From: Mesoflavibacter profundi
GTDB lineage: Bacteria > Bacteroidota > Bacteroidia > Flavobacteriales > Flavobacteriaceae
DNA length: 64,000 nt
NCBI RefSeq assembly: GCF_014764305.1
Contig: NZ_CP061703.1
Location: forward strand, 1,253,501 to 1,317,500
Direction of reading: 5' to 3'
The notes under the pieces are model-generated. The model was not told the origin of the DNA, made no database searches, and saw only the letters and a list, made by a program, of their open reading frames with translations. The position numbers and the translations under genes are program-made. How positions within the stretch are numbered: position 1 is the first letter of the stretch; each line of letters opens with the position of its first letter. Positions 8,255-17,395 of the stretch are shown in pieces.

Positions 8255-8833
8255 CTCGTTAAGACGTTTTACATATTTACCAATAACGTCAAATTCTAAA
8301 TTTACTATTGTACCAATTTTAAATGTATTAAAATTAGTATGCTTATAAGTGTAAGGGATTATTGCAACACTAAAACTGTCTTTTTTAGAGTTAACTACAG
8401 TTAAGCTTACTCCATTTACAGTAATAGATCCTTTTTCTATAGTAATATTAGACAACTCAGTATCGTACTTAAAAGTAAATATCCAGCTACCATTAGCTTC
8501 TTGGATATTAGTACACTCTCCTATTTGGTCTACATGACCTTGGACTATGTGACCATCAAGCCTGTCTCCAAGTTTCATTGCTCTTTCAAGGTTTACTTTA
8601 CTTTCAACTTTTAAAGATCCTAAATTAGTTTTGTTTAATGTTTCTTTTATGGCAGTAACAGTATAATTATTATCGTCTATAGCAATAACTGTTAAACATA
8701 CACCGTTATGAGATACGCTTTGATCAATTTTTAATTCGTAAGTAATATCACTTTTTACAGTGATATGTAAATTTTCTTTTTCTGAGGTTAAATTGGTTAC
8801 GGTACCAATAGTTTCAATAATTCCGGTAAACAT
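8243..8833 (-). CDS. ribE: Riboflavin synthase, alpha subunit
   Basis: The enzyme dismutates two 6,7-dimethyl-8-ribityllumazine molecules into riboflavin and a pyrimidinedione. The 196-residue protein begins with the invariant MFTGIIETIGTV. It contains two homologous lumazine-binding barrels, each with the pattern S-x-N-G-V/S-LTV (HNGVCLTV at about 43-50, VNGVSLTVV at about 138-146) and a linker GHIVQGHVDQIG at about 95-106. It is divergently transcribed from pdxA with a 68-bp intergenic region. No FMN riboswitch fits in that space. Confidence 0.95.
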   Translation of the reverse strand: MFTGIIETIGTVTNLTSEKENLHITVKSDITYELKIDQSVSHNGVCLTVIAIDDNNYTVTAIKETLNKTNLGSLKVESKVNLERAMKLGDRLDGHIVQGHVDQIGECTNIQEANGSWIFTFKYDTELSNITIEKGSITVNGVSLTVVNSKKDSFSVAIIPYTYKHTNFNTFKIGTIVNLEFDVIGKYVKRLNELSL

Positions 8834-8856
8834 AAAAGTAATCGTTATTATTTAAT

Positions 8857-8864
8857 TAAATTTG
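8857..8864 (+). promoter_or_regulatory. Putative -7 box TAAATTTG of pdxA
   Basis: An exact TAnnTTTG match on the plus strand lies 37 bp before the pdxA ATG, in the ribE-pdxA divergent region. Confidence 0.45.
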
Positions 8865-8901
8865 TTGCATGTAAAATTACAAACAATAGTTAGTATTATT
8901 A

Positions 8902-9948
8902 ATGAAGAAAGAAGAAAATATTAAAGTAGGAATTTCTATTGGAGATTTAAATGGTATAGGACCGGAAGTTGTTTTAAAAATCTTTGAAGATTCTAGAATG
9001 TTAGAATTTTGCACACCAATAATTTTTGCTTCAATAAAAACATTAAGTTTTGTAAAAAAATATTATAAACTAGAGGTTAATTTAAACGGTATAAACGATC
9101 TAAACCAAGCATTAAACTCAAAAGTTAATGTATATAATTGTTGGAAAGAAAATGTAAATATCAATTTTGGTAAAGACGACAAAAAAATAGGAGAATATGC
9201 TATTAAGTCATTAGAAGAAGCCACAAAAGCCTTAAAAAATGACCAAATAGATGTTTTGGTAACAGCGCCAATTAACAAACATAATATACAGTCCGATACA
9301 TTTAAGTTTCCAGGTCATACAGATTATTTAAATCAAGAGTTAGAAGGTAACAGCTTAATGTTTATGATCAACGATGGATTAAGAGTTGGTTTGTTAACAG
9401 ACCATGTTCCTGTTAAAGATGTATCCAAGCATATTACAACAAAGTTAATCGAAGATAAAATTAACACAGTTTATAACTCTTTAAAACAAGATTTTAAGAT
9501 AAATATACCAAAAATTGCTGTATTAGGTATAAATCCTCATACAGGAGACAACGGAGTAATTGGCACAGAAGACGATAAGATATTAAGACCAGCTTTAAAA
9601 AAAATTAAAGAATCTGGAAAATTAGTTTTTGGGCCATATGCAGCCGATAGTTTTTTTGGATCAAATAATTATAAAAACTTTGATGCAATTATTGCATCAT
9701 ACCATGATCAAGGATTAATACCATTTAAAACATTGTCTTTTGGGCAAGGTGTAAATTATACAGCAGGATTAAATAAAGTAAGAACATCACCAGATCATGG
9801 TACAGCTTACGAGATTGCAGGAAAAGGTCAAGCAGATATAGGATCTTTTAAAGAAGCAATCTTTGCAGCAATTAAAATATTTAATAATAGAAACGAGTTT
9901 GCAGAAATAAGTAAAAACCCTTTACCTTTTTCAAAAAAAAAGATATAA
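8902..9948 (+). CDS. pdxA: 4-hydroxythreonine-4-phosphate dehydrogenase
   Basis: PdxA oxidises 4-phosphohydroxy-L-threonine in the DXP-dependent pyridoxal-phosphate pathway. The 348-residue protein has the N-terminal signature ISIGDLNGIGPEVVLK. It also shows VTAPINKHNI, the metal-binding histidine in FPGHTDYL (about 137), GINPHTGDNG (about 213), and YHDQGLIPFKTLSFGQGVNYTAGL close to the C-terminus with further metal histidines. Length and motifs are typical. The next gene has its own promoter. Confidence 0.95.
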   Translation: MKKEENIKVGISIGDLNGIGPEVVLKIFEDSRMLEFCTPIIFASIKTLSFVKKYYKLEVNLNGINDLNQALNSKVNVYNCWKENVNINFGKDDKKIGEYAIKSLEEATKALKNDQIDVLVTAPINKHNIQSDTFKFPGHTDYLNQELEGNSLMFMINDGLRVGLLTDHVPVKDVSKHITTKLIEDKINTVYNSLKQDFKINIPKIAVLGINPHTGDNGVIGTEDDKILRPALKKIKESGKLVFGPYAADSFFGSNNYKNFDAIIASYHDQGLIPFKTLSFGQGVNYTAGLNKVRTSPDHGTAYEIAGKGQADIGSFKEAIFAAIKIFNNRNEFAEISKNPLPFSKKKI

Positions 9949-9990
9949 ACAAAAAAATGTTTATAAGTCTTTAAAATAAAGAAAATTTTA

Positions 9991-9998
9991 TATATTTG
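9991..9998 (+). promoter_or_regulatory. -7 box TATATTTG for the yceD-rpmF unit
   Basis: An exact TAnnTTTG match ends 22 bp before the ATG at 10021. Confidence 0.55.
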
Positions 9999-10020
9999 CA
10001 GGCTCAAAATAGATGTGGTA

Positions 10021-10560
10021 ATGAAGCAATTAAAAGAATTTACAATACCATTTGTAGGTTTAAAAGAAGGAAAACATCATTTTGATTATAATATAGACCA
10101 AACGTTCTTTGATCATTTTGAGTATGAAGAGTTTAACTCTAGTGATATTAAAGTAGATTTAATATTAAATAAAAAATCTACATTACTAGAATTACATTTT
10201 CAAATATCAGGTACTGTAAATGTATATTGTGATGTAACTAATGAACCATACGACCAAGAATTAAACAACACATTTGATTTAGTTGTAAAATTTGGTGAAG
10301 AATTTAATGATGAGAATATAGATATTCTTATAATTCCTCACGGTGAGTATGAAATTAATGTACAACAGTATATTTACGAAACAATAGTATTAGGCTTACC
10401 AAGTAAGTTAGTGCATCCTGGGATAGAAGATGGAACATTAGACTCAGAAATACTAAAAAAATTAGAAGAATTAAGTCCTAAAATTAAAGACAAAAAAGAA
10501 GAAAAAGACGAGATTGATCCTCGTTGGAATACATTAAAAAAACTATTAACGGATAAATAA
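10021..10560 (+). CDS. YceD/DUF177 family protein (23S rRNA accumulation factor)
   Basis: The 179-residue acidic protein lies directly upstream of rpmF, as YceD does in most bacteria. The core matches DUF177: NVYCDVTNEPYDQELNNTF near residues 68-86, where Cys-x-(2)-x-(4) patterns of the family are partly degenerate. The C-terminal end DPRWNTLKKL is the typical DUF177 ending in Bacteroidota. The start is set at ATG 10021; a GTG two codons earlier is less likely. YceD is linked to 23S rRNA accumulation in E. coli; the exact activity is unknown. It forms an operon with rpmF (9 bp apart). Confidence 0.88.
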   Translation: MKQLKEFTIPFVGLKEGKHHFDYNIDQTFFDHFEYEEFNSSDIKVDLILNKKSTLLELHFQISGTVNVYCDVTNEPYDQELNNTFDLVVKFGEEFNDENIDILIIPHGEYEINVQQYIYETIVLGLPSKLVHPGIEDGTLDSEILKKLEELSPKIKDKKEEKDEIDPRWNTLKKLLTDK

Positions 10561-10569
10561 TAATATAAA

Positions 10570-10770
10570 ATGGCACATCCTAAGAGAAAAATCTCGAAAA
10601 CTAGAAGAGATAAGAGAAGAACGCATTATAAAGCAACTGCGCCACAAATTGCAACTTGCCCAACAACAGGTGAAGCTCACTTATACCACAGAGCTCACTG
10701 GAGTGAAGGTAAATTATATTACAGAGGTCAAGTATTAATAGACAACTCAGTAGAAGAAAACGTAGCATAA
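10570..10770 (+). CDS. rpmF: 50S ribosomal protein L32
   Basis: The 66-residue basic protein begins [20 protein letters not shown], the universal L32 start (A-x-P-K-x-K-x-S-x-x-x-x-x-x-R-R). It is followed by [13 protein letters not shown]. Only one cysteine of the possible zinc pair is left (Cys at about 39), as in zinc-free L32 forms. It is co-transcribed with yceD and followed by a strong terminator. Confidence 0.97.
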   Translation: MAHPKRKISKTRRDKRRTHYKATAPQIATCPTTGEAHLYHRAHWSEGKLYYRGQVLIDNSVEENVA

Positions 10771-10791
10771 TTTATTATGCATGCATATAAG

Positions 10792-10820
10792 AAAACGCTC
10801 ACTTGTTGAGCGTTTTTTTT
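10792..10820 (+). terminator. Terminator after rpmF
   Basis: A 10-bp stem AAAACGCTCA/TGAGCGTTTT with a short loop is followed by eight T. It separates rpmF from fabH, which are often in one operon in other bacteria. Confidence 0.9.
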
Positions 10821-10852
10821 ATGAAACGCTTTTCTTTACGTTAAAAACCATT

Positions 10853-10859
10853 TACTTTG
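10853..10859 (+). promoter_or_regulatory. Putative -7 box TACTTTG of fabH
   Basis: TACTTTG resembles TAnnTTTG with one base less. A start near 10864-10868 would give an 85-nt leader before the fabH ATG at 10951. The -33 element is weak. Confidence 0.4.
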
Positions 10860-10862
10860 CAA

Positions 10863-10889
10863 TAAATTAGTTCAAAATTGACTAATTTA
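10863..10889 (+). promoter_or_regulatory. 27-bp dyad, putative operator at the fabH transcription start
   Basis: TAAATTAGT (10863-10871) and ACTAATTTA (10881-10889) form a perfect 9-bp inverted repeat around the core TCAAAATTG. The dyad sits over the predicted transcription start of fabH-accB-accC, a position expected for a repressor site. No regulator gene for fatty-acid synthesis is visible in the window. Confidence 0.5.
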
Positions 10890-10941
10890 GCTTGATTTAT
10901 GTCAATTTTTGTTAAAAACAGATCAAAATTGACCAAATTAG
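10870..10941 (+). repeat. Direct and inverted copies of CAAAATTGAC in the fabH leader
   Basis: A 21-nt direct repeat lies at 10870-10890 and 10921-10941 (18 of 21 identical), with starts 51 bp apart. Both contain CAAAATTGAC. Between them GTCAATTTTTG (10901-10911) is the reverse complement with one extra A. In RNA the middle arm could pair with either flanking arm, so two exclusive hairpins are possible. It may instead be a second operator half-site. Confidence 0.6.
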
Positions 10942-10950
10942 ATAAAATAT

Positions 10951-11949
10951 ATGAGCAAAATAACTGCTGCAATAACAGGTGTTGGTGCTTACGTACCAGA
11001 ATTTGTATTATCAAATAAAGTCTTAGAGACAATGGTAGATACAAATGACGAATGGATCACTACCAGAACAGGTATTAAAGAAAGAAGAATACTTAAAAAA
11101 GAAGAAGGAGAAGGCACTTCATACTTAGCAATTAAAGCAGCTAAAGACTTATTGGAGAAAAAAAATCTAGATCCTAAAGAGATAGATTTAGTAATAGTTG
11201 CAACCGCTACTCCAGATATGCCAGTAGCATCTACAGCAGTATTTACAGCAACACAAATAGGAGCTGTTAACGCTTTTGCTTTTGATTTACAAGCAGCATG
11301 CTCTAGTTTCCTTTATGGATTATCCACAGCAACCAGCTATATCGAGTCTGGAAGATATAAAAAAGTACTACTAATAGGTGCAGATAAAATGTCTTCCATA
11401 ATAGACTATACAGACAGAGCAACTTGTATCATTTTTGGTGATGGTGCTGGCGCTGTATTATTAGAGCCAAATGAAGAAGGACTAGGTTTTCAAGACGAAT
11501 ACTTAAGAAGTGACGGTTCAGGAAGAGAGTTCCTTAAAATAGAAGCAGGAGGATCAATATTACCTACAACCCAAGAAACATTAGATAATAAACAACATTT
11601 TGTTCACCAAGAAGGACGTACAGTATTTAAATTTGCTGTAGCTAATATGGCAGATGTTTGCGAAAAAATAATGCAAAGAAACAATTTATCGCATGAAGAC
11701 GTATCTTGGTTAGTACCACATCAAGCAAACCTTCGCATTATAGATGCAACTGCTAATAGAATGAGCCTAGAAGAAGGTAAAGTTCTTAAAAATATACATA
11801 GATACGGTAATACAACATCTGCTACGTTACCATTATTACTGCATGATTTTGAATCTCAACTTAAAAAAGGAGACAATTTAATATTTGCAGCTTTTGGAGG
11901 TGGATTTACATGGGGCTCAATTTATTTAAAATGGGCATATAATTCTTAA
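10951..11949 (+). CDS. fabH: 3-oxoacyl-ACP synthase III
   Basis: FabH starts fatty-acid synthesis by condensing an acyl-CoA with malonyl-ACP. In Bacteroidota branched acyl-CoA primers are common. The 332-residue thiolase-fold protein has the catalytic Cys117 in LQAACSSFLYGL, the His in WLVPHQANLRIID (about 254) and the Asn in HRYGNTTSATLPL (about 284). It also has WITTRTGIKERR near the N-terminus and FGGGFTWGS at the C-terminus. accB and accC follow on the same strand with 35- and 75-bp gaps, which makes a primer-and-malonyl supply unit. A 27-bp dyad and repeat set lie at its promoter. Confidence 0.96.
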   Translation: MSKITAAITGVGAYVPEFVLSNKVLETMVDTNDEWITTRTGIKERRILKKEEGEGTSYLAIKAAKDLLEKKNLDPKEIDLVIVATATPDMPVASTAVFTATQIGAVNAFAFDLQAACSSFLYGLSTATSYIESGRYKKVLLIGADKMSSIIDYTDRATCIIFGDGAGAVLLEPNEEGLGFQDEYLRSDGSGREFLKIEAGGSILPTTQETLDNKQHFVHQEGRTVFKFAVANMADVCEKIMQRNNLSHEDVSWLVPHQANLRIIDATANRMSLEEGKVLKNIHRYGNTTSATLPLLLHDFESQLKKGDNLIFAAFGGGFTWGSIYLKWAYNS

Positions 11950-11984
11950 ACTAACTAGAAACTTAAATTAATAACTTAATACTT

Positions 11985-12473
11985 ATGGATTTAAAAGACA
12001 TTCAAAACTTAATTAAATTTGTAGCAAAATCTGGTGCAAGTGAAGTTAAATTAGAAACTGATGATGTTAAAATCACTATAAAAACAGGATCAGATACAGA
12101 GACAACAATAGTACAACAAGTACCAATGCAGGCTCAAATGCCAATGCAGGCTCAAATGCCAGTTGCTCCTGCGCCAGCAGCACCTGCAGCGCCAGCAGCA
12201 CCAACAGAAGCAGCATCTACAGAGGACTCTAAATACATTACAATTAAATCACCAATTATTGGTACTTTTTATAGAAAACCATCTCCAGATAAACCATTAT
12301 TTGTAGAAGTAGGTCAATCTATAGCAGAAGGAGATGTTTTATGTATTATTGAAGCGATGAAATTATTTAACGAAATTGAATCTGAAGTGTCAGGTAAAAT
12401 CGTTAAAATCTTAGTAGACGATGCATCTCCAGTAGAGTTTGATCAGCCATTATTTTTAGTAGATCCATCATAA
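11985..12473 (+). CDS. accB: Biotin carboxyl carrier protein of acetyl-CoA carboxylase
   Basis: The 162-residue protein has three parts. The N-terminal domain (1-45) begins [21 protein letters not shown] flexible Met/Gln/Pro/Ala linker (about 46-80) includes a short tandem MQAQMP unit duplicated in the DNA at 12127-12161. The C-terminal biotinyl domain has the biotinylated Lys in [13 protein letters not shown] (about 127); the usual second Met is Leu here, a common variation. It carries CO2 from AccC to the carboxyltransferase, whose genes are not in this window. Confidence 0.96.
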   Translation: MDLKDIQNLIKFVAKSGASEVKLETDDVKITIKTGSDTETTIVQQVPMQAQMPMQAQMPVAPAPAAPAAPAAPTEAASTEDSKYITIKSPIIGTFYRKPSPDKPLFVEVGQSIAEGDVLCIIEAMKLFNEIESEVSGKIVKILVDDASPVEFDQPLFLVDPS

Positions 12474-12548
12474 CCCATTTTTAAATTCCAAAAAACAAGT
12501 CCCAATTTGTTGGTATTTGGAATTTGAGATTTTAAAAATATATACGTT

Positions 12549-13901
12549 ATGTTTAAAAAAATATTAGTTGCCAATAGAGGTGAAATTGCACTACGTGTAA
12601 TTAGAACCTGTAAAGAAATGGGCATAAAAACAGTAGCTGTTTACTCTAAAGCAGACGAAGACAGTTTACACGTAAAATTTGCTGACGAGGCTGTATGTAT
12701 AGGTCCAGCTCCAAGTAGCGAATCTTATTTAAAGATGTCTAATATTATTGCAGCTGCAGAAATAACAAACGCAGACGCAATACATCCAGGATACGGATTC
12801 CTTTCAGAAAACGCTAAATTTTCCAAAATTTGTGAAGAGCACGATATTAAATTTATCGGAGCTTCTGAAGAAATGATTAATAAAATGGGAGATAAAGCAT
12901 CTGCAAAAGCGACAATGAAAGCTGCAGGTGTACCTTGCGTACCAGGAAGTGATGGTGTAATCGAAACTTTTGAAGACTGTAAAAAAATAGCAATAGAAAC
13001 TGGTTATCCAGTAATGCTTAAAGCTTCTGCAGGTGGAGGAGGAAAAGGTATGCGTGCCGTTTGGAAAGAAGAAGACTTAAAAGATGCATGGGATTCTGCA
13101 AGGCAAGAATCTAAAGCAGCGTTTGGTAATGACGATATGTATATGGAAAAACTTATTGAAGAGCCTAGACATATCGAAATCCAAGTCGTTGGAGATAGCA
13201 CAGGTAAAGCATGTCACTTATCAGAAAGAGATTGCTCTGTACAACGTCGTCACCAAAAGCTAACAGAAGAAGTACCTTCTCCATTCATGACAGATGAATT
13301 AAGAGATAAAATGGGAAAAGCAGCAGTAAAAGCTGCAGAATATATTAGTTATGAAGGCGCAGGAACTGTAGAATTTCTTGTTGATAAACATAGAAACTTC
13401 TACTTTATGGAGATGAATACGCGTATTCAAGTAGAACATCCAATTACAGAACAAGTTATAGATTTTGACTTAATACGTGAGCAAATCTTAGTTGCAGCTG
13501 GCGTGCCAATTTCTGGTAAAAACTATACACCAAATTTACATTCAATCGAGTGTCGTATTAATGCTGAAGATCCATATAATGATTTTAGACCTTCACCAGG
13601 AAAAATCACAACACTTCATGCGCCAGGAGGACATGGTGTTCGTTTAGATACTCATGTTTATGCTGGTTATAGTATTCCGCCAAACTACGATTCTATGATA
13701 GCTAAGTTAATAACCACTGCGCAAACGCGTGAAGAGGCTATTAATAAAATGAAAAGAGCTTTAGACGAATTTGTAATTGAAGGAATAAAGACAACAATTC
13801 CTTTTCATAGACAATTAATGGATCATCCAGATTATCTTTCAGGTAATTATACCACAAAATTTATGGAAGATTTTAAAATGGAAAAACCAAAAGATGAATA
13901 A
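12549..13901 (+). CDS. accC: Biotin carboxylase subunit of acetyl-CoA carboxylase
   Basis: AccC carboxylates the biotin on AccB with ATP and bicarbonate. The 450-residue ATP-grasp enzyme begins [20 protein letters not shown]. It has the ATP-binding glycine loop [12 protein letters not shown] (about 158-169), [26 protein letters not shown] (about 228-243), and the active-site [16 protein letters not shown] (about 287-302). Length and motifs are fully typical. A bidirectional terminator follows. Confidence 0.97.
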   Translation: MFKKILVANRGEIALRVIRTCKEMGIKTVAVYSKADEDSLHVKFADEAVCIGPAPSSESYLKMSNIIAAAEITNADAIHPGYGFLSENAKFSKICEEHDIKFIGASEEMINKMGDKASAKATMKAAGVPCVPGSDGVIETFEDCKKIAIETGYPVMLKASAGGGGKGMRAVWKEEDLKDAWDSARQESKAAFGNDDMYMEKLIEEPRHIEIQVVGDSTGKACHLSERDCSVQRRHQKLTEEVPSPFMTDELRDKMGKAAVKAAEYISYEGAGTVEFLVDKHRNFYFMEMNTRIQVEHPITEQVIDFDLIREQILVAAGVPISGKNYTPNLHSIECRINAEDPYNDFRPSPGKITTLHAPGGHGVRLDTHVYAGYSIPPNYDSMIAKLITTAQTREEAINKMKRALDEFVIEGIKTTIPFHRQLMDHPDYLSGNYTTKFMEDFKMEKPKDE

Positions 13902-13903
13902 TA

Positions 13904-13935
13904 AAAAAAGCGACTTATTTAAGTCGCTTTTTTTT
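13904..13935 (+). terminator. Bidirectional terminator between accC and a convergent lipoprotein gene
   Basis: AAAAAAAGCGACTT/AAGTCGCTTTTTTT with a 4-nt loop has A and T runs on both sides, so it can stop transcripts from either strand. Confidence 0.92.
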
Positions 13936-14461
13936 ATTTAAAATTAATAATTTCTTCTATAGTATTTATAGTTTGAGGTAATTCGCTAACACTAAAGCTA
14001 AACAAAACCTTATAGGTTTTATCTGTTAATTTACTAATTTGAAGACTACCATTATTAATTTTTACATAGCCATTACTTCCTCTGCAAAAACACAATCTAC
14101 CATAAATAGGAGAAAAATCATATAGTTGTTCGTCTTTAAAAGTACCTGTTTGGATAGTTTTACTATCTAATTTTAAATATACATATTCGTTATAACTACT
14201 GTCTTCTGTATTAGCAATAGGGTTTTTAGTATAATTAAAAATAAACGTTGAAAATGAAGAAGAATTTTCAACATCTAAGTAAGACTTGTTAAACTCGTCA
14301 TAGTTAAGCGTGTAAGATTTGTTTTCAATAAATTCTACACTACAAGTACCGTCTTCAGGACAATATGACGTTTTATTACTTAACAAACTTTCTGTTGTTG
14401 TCATATTAGTTGTAGGTTTACAAGAAATACATAATAATACCAAAAAAATAATTTTATTCAT
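13934..14461 (-). CDS. Predicted lipoprotein, function unknown
   Basis: The 175-residue protein has a lipoprotein signal peptide (MNKIIFLVLLCISC, lipobox CISC, Cys14). The mature part is polar and contains three further cysteines, one in EDGTCSVEF and two in LCFCRG. The beta-strand-rich remainder includes SFSTFIFNY and KVLFSFSVSEL. No family is recognised. It is divergent from the large metalloprotease gene (87 bp between starts), so shared regulation is possible but not shown. Confidence 0.75.
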   Translation of the reverse strand: MNKIIFLVLLCISCKPTTNMTTTESLLSNKTSYCPEDGTCSVEFIENKSYTLNYDEFNKSYLDVENSSSFSTFIFNYTKNPIANTEDSSYNEYVYLKLDSKTIQTGTFKDEQLYDFSPIYGRLCFCRGSNGYVKINNGSLQISKLTDKTYKVLFSFSVSELPQTINTIEEIINFK

Positions 14462-14548
14462 TATAAAATAACATTTAACGTTCTTTACTTGTATATACAG
14501 AAAGATACTTATAATTTTATATAATTAATACACTAACATCCTATTTTT

Positions 14549-17287
14549 ATGAAAAAAAACTACAAGAATAGCATCTTAGCTTTATTGTTTTTAATGTTCA
14601 CGTTAAATATAATGGCTCAAGATGGACGATCTTTTTGGACAGCTACAACAAAGGGGAAAGCTTCCAAAAAACAATTAAATTTTAGAAAGACAGAACCTGT
14701 TAAAGCTCAATATTATACTTTAGATATTCAGGCTTTAAAAAATTATCTTCAGGACGCACCTAAAAGAAAAAATCTTGATGTTATATCAAACAAGATAGTT
14801 TCTTTTCCAACTTCAAATAATTCTTTTGAGAATTTTAGAGTAAAAGAAGCTTCTGTTATGGAAGATCAATTACAAAATAAATATTCTAACATAAGAACAT
14901 ATGTTGCTCAAAGTATAGATAATCCTACTAATATTATGAGGTTTAGTATCACACCTCAAGGTTTACATACTATGTCCTTTATTTCTGGTGTTGGGTTTGA
15001 GTTTATAGATCCTTACACAAAAAACGGTAATGACTATATTGTTTATGCAAAAAAAGACTTACCTCGTTTAGATCAAGAATGGGTATGTCATTTTGATGAA
15101 GATACAGAAGACACAACTGAAAGAAGTTTTAATCAAACAACCTCATTTAATGCTAACGATGGTATAATGAGAAACTTTAGATTAGCTCTTGCATGTACAA
15201 TAGAATATTCAGAATTTCATTGGACAGCTGCAGGTTTAACTGCAGGAGACACTGAAGCCTCTAAAAAAGCTGCTGTGCTTGCTGCAATGGTTGTAACATT
15301 AAACCGTAATAACTTTATATACGAAAGAGATTTATCTGTTACAATGACATTAGTTGCTAATAACGAAGATGTAATATTTATTAACTCAGATAGTTTTTCT
15401 AATAATAATGCTGGTGCTTTAATTAACGAAAGCCAGACAGTTATAGACGCTAATATAGGCTTTACTAATTACGATATAGGTCATACGTTTTCTACTGGTG
15501 GTGGTGGATTAGCGCAATTAAATTCACCTTGTACTTCTAATAAAGCAAGAGGTATCACAGGTTCTCCTGCTCCAATAGGAGATCCTTATGATGTAGATTA
15601 TGTTGCACATGAGATAGGTCATCAATATGGTGCACCGCATACGTTTAACGGAAATACTGGTAGTTGTAATGGTAATAGAACAGCTTCTAATGCTTATGAG
15701 CCTGGAAGTGGTAGTACAATTATGGCTTATGCTGGTATATGTGCACCTCAAAACGTACAGTCTAATAGTGATGCATATTTTCATCAAAAAAGTTTACAGA
15801 TGATGTGGGATAATATTTTTATTGGAAATAGTACATGTGCAGCTCAAACACCGACAGGAAATACAGCTCCAGTAGCAATTGCTGGCGCAAATTACACTAT
15901 ACCAGGATTAACACCTTATAAGCTTACAGGTAGTTCTACAGATGTTAATGGAACAGGTACTCATACATTCACTTGGGAGCAATATGATTTAGGAGCTGCT
16001 GGATTACCAGCAGAGACTAATACATCTGGTCCATTAGTTAGATCTTTTGAGGGCACAGATAATCCTACTAGATATATTCCTAGACTTGAAGATATTATGG
16101 TTGATGGTGGTGTTTCTACAACTTGGGAGAAATTAGCATCAGTAAACAGAGATATTAATTTTAGACTTACAGTACGTGATAACGATCCAAATGGTGGACA
16201 AACAGCAGTAGATGCTATGACTGCAACAGTAAATGCTGCTGCTGGACCATTTATTGTTACTTCTCAAAATACAAACCAAATTGTTTGGACACAAGGTACT
16301 ACCGAAACTATCACTTGGAACGTAGCAGGAACAACAGCTAATGGTGTAAATACAGCTAATGTAAACATCTTATTATCTACAGATGGTGGACAAAATTTTG
16401 ATACAGTTTTAGCATCTAATGTACCAAACGATGGATCTCATGATATTACAGTGCCAAATGTATCTGCACCATATTGTAGAATAATGGTTGAAGGTGCCGG
16501 AAATATATTTTTTAATGTAAATGATTATTTTTTCGCAATAGGAGATTATACTTATACTACAGTAGACACTTGTCAAGATTATGTGTTTAATGCAGGGATT
16601 TCTGTTCCTGAAAATTCAGGTTCATATGCTGGTTATGTTTTAAATATACCTGACGCCTACACTATTACAGATGTTAATATTGCAGTTGATATAACTCATA
16701 ACAATAATGGAGATTTATATTATGCATATAGATATCCAGAATATTTAGGAACTGGAGTAGATGGATTAGCTTCTGGTGTATGTGCAGGATCTCAAAATGC
16801 AGATTTTATTTTTGATGATGAAGGAACAGCTATAAATTGTGCATCTACTGCTAATGGAGATAATGTATTACCTCAAACAGCACTTTCTAACGCAGATGGA
16901 ACAAACTCAGCAGGAGATTGGATTTTTTATATAACAGATATCGCTGTAGGCGATGGTAATATTGCAACTTGGAACTCTACAACTATTACAATTTGTAGTA
17001 CTGTAACAGAGCCTGTATTATCTACAAATTCTTTCGAACTTAATAATTCGTTATCTATTTATCCTAATCCAAATAACGGAGAATTTACTGTAAAGTTTTC
17101 TGGAGCTAAAGATGATGTAACTTTAGAGGTTTATGATGTAAGAGGACGATCTGTGTTATCAAAAGCTTATAATGCTAACGGTGATTTTAATCAAACAATT
17201 AATTTAGGTAATGTTCAATCAGGATTATATTTATTAAATATTAATAATGGAGGACAAACTATAACTAAAAAGATTTTAGTAGATTAA
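14549..17287 (+). CDS. Secreted reprolysin-like zinc metalloprotease with P domain and T9SS type A tail
   Basis: The 912-residue protein has a Sec signal ending in NIMAQD (about residue 25) and a propeptide (about 26-200). The metzincin-type catalytic domain carries the zinc motif HEIGHQYGAPH (354-364), which has the HExxHxxGxxH arrangement of adamalysin/reprolysin enzymes, followed by a Met-turn region TIMAYAG (about 390). Immunoglobulin-like segments follow (about 435-660). A proprotein-convertase P domain spans about 675-825 (CQDYVFNAG onward, ending TITIC). A C-terminal T9SS sorting domain begins near SIYPNPNNGEF (about 835) and ends ITKKILVD. It is predicted to be exported by T9SS to the cell surface or medium to digest protein. 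It is monocistronic with its own terminator. Confidence 0.92.
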   Translation: MKKNYKNSILALLFLMFTLNIMAQDGRSFWTATTKGKASKKQLNFRKTEPVKAQYYTLDIQALKNYLQDAPKRKNLDVISNKIVSFPTSNNSFENFRVKEASVMEDQLQNKYSNIRTYVAQSIDNPTNIMRFSITPQGLHTMSFISGVGFEFIDPYTKNGNDYIVYAKKDLPRLDQEWVCHFDEDTEDTTERSFNQTTSFNANDGIMRNFRLALACTIEYSEFHWTAAGLTAGDTEASKKAAVLAAMVVTLNRNNFIYERDLSVTMTLVANNEDVIFINSDSFSNNNAGALINESQTVIDANIGFTNYDIGHTFSTGGGGLAQLNSPCTSNKARGITGSPAPIGDPYDVDYVAHEIGHQYGAPHTFNGNTGSCNGNRTASNAYEPGSGSTIMAYAGICAPQNVQSNSDAYFHQKSLQMMWDNIFIGNSTCAAQTPTGNTAPVAIAGANYTIPGLTPYKLTGSSTDVNGTGTHTFTWEQYDLGAAGLPAETNTSGPLVRSFEGTDNPTRYIPRLEDIMVDGGVSTTWEKLASVNRDINFRLTVRDNDPNGGQTAVDAMTATVNAAAGPFIVTSQNTNQIVWTQGTTETITWNVAGTTANGVNTANVNILLSTDGGQNFDTVLASNVPNDGSHDITVPNVSAPYCRIMVEGAGNIFFNVNDYFFAIGDYTYTTVDTCQDYVFNAGISVPENSGSYAGYVLNIPDAYTITDVNIAVDITHNNNGDLYYAYRYPEYLGTGVDGLASGVCAGSQNADFIFDDEGTAINCASTANGDNVLPQTALSNADGTNSAGDWIFYITDIAVGDGNIATWNSTTITICSTVTEPVLSTNSFELNNSLSIYPNPNNGEFTVKFSGAKDDVTLEVYDVRGRSVLSKAYNANGDFNQTINLGNVQSGLYLLNINNGGQTITKKILVD

Positions 17288-17306
17288 TTTTACAAATTTC
17301 AATAAT

Positions 17307-17346
17307 TAAAACTCCGAAAAATAAACCTTTTCGGAGTTTTTTATTT
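17307..17346 (+). terminator. Terminator after the metalloprotease gene
   Basis: AAAACTCCGAAAA/TTTTCGGAGTTTT with an 8-nt loop is followed by T. Confidence 0.92.
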
Positions 17347-17364
17347 TTATTAGTTAAGCTTCGT

Positions 17365-17372
17365 TATATTTG
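17365..17372 (+). promoter_or_regulatory. -7 box TATATTTG of the 17.4-kb lipoprotein gene
   Basis: An exact TAnnTTTG match lies 23 bp before the ATG. It probably drives the co-directional run from 17.4 to 23.6 kb. Confidence 0.5.
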
Positions 17373-17395
17373 AAATATTATTAATCGCTATTAAA

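Noticed and set aside
8834-8901. Possible FMN riboswitch before ribE
   Set aside because: Only 68 bp separate ribE and pdxA, and none of the conserved FMN-aptamer segments are seen.
10841-11044. Minus-strand open frame across the fabH leader
   Set aside because: It overlaps the start of fabH, is rich in Leu and Ile from reading AT-rich leader DNA, and has no recognisable domain.
12127-12161. Tandem DNA repeat as a mobile or regulatory element
   Set aside because: It encodes the MQAQMP repeats of the AccB linker, which is variable in this family.
15524-15787. Minus-strand open frame inside the metalloprotease gene
   Set aside because: It is the antisense of the catalytic domain; composition rich in Thr, Ser, Arg and Ile typical of a shadow frame.
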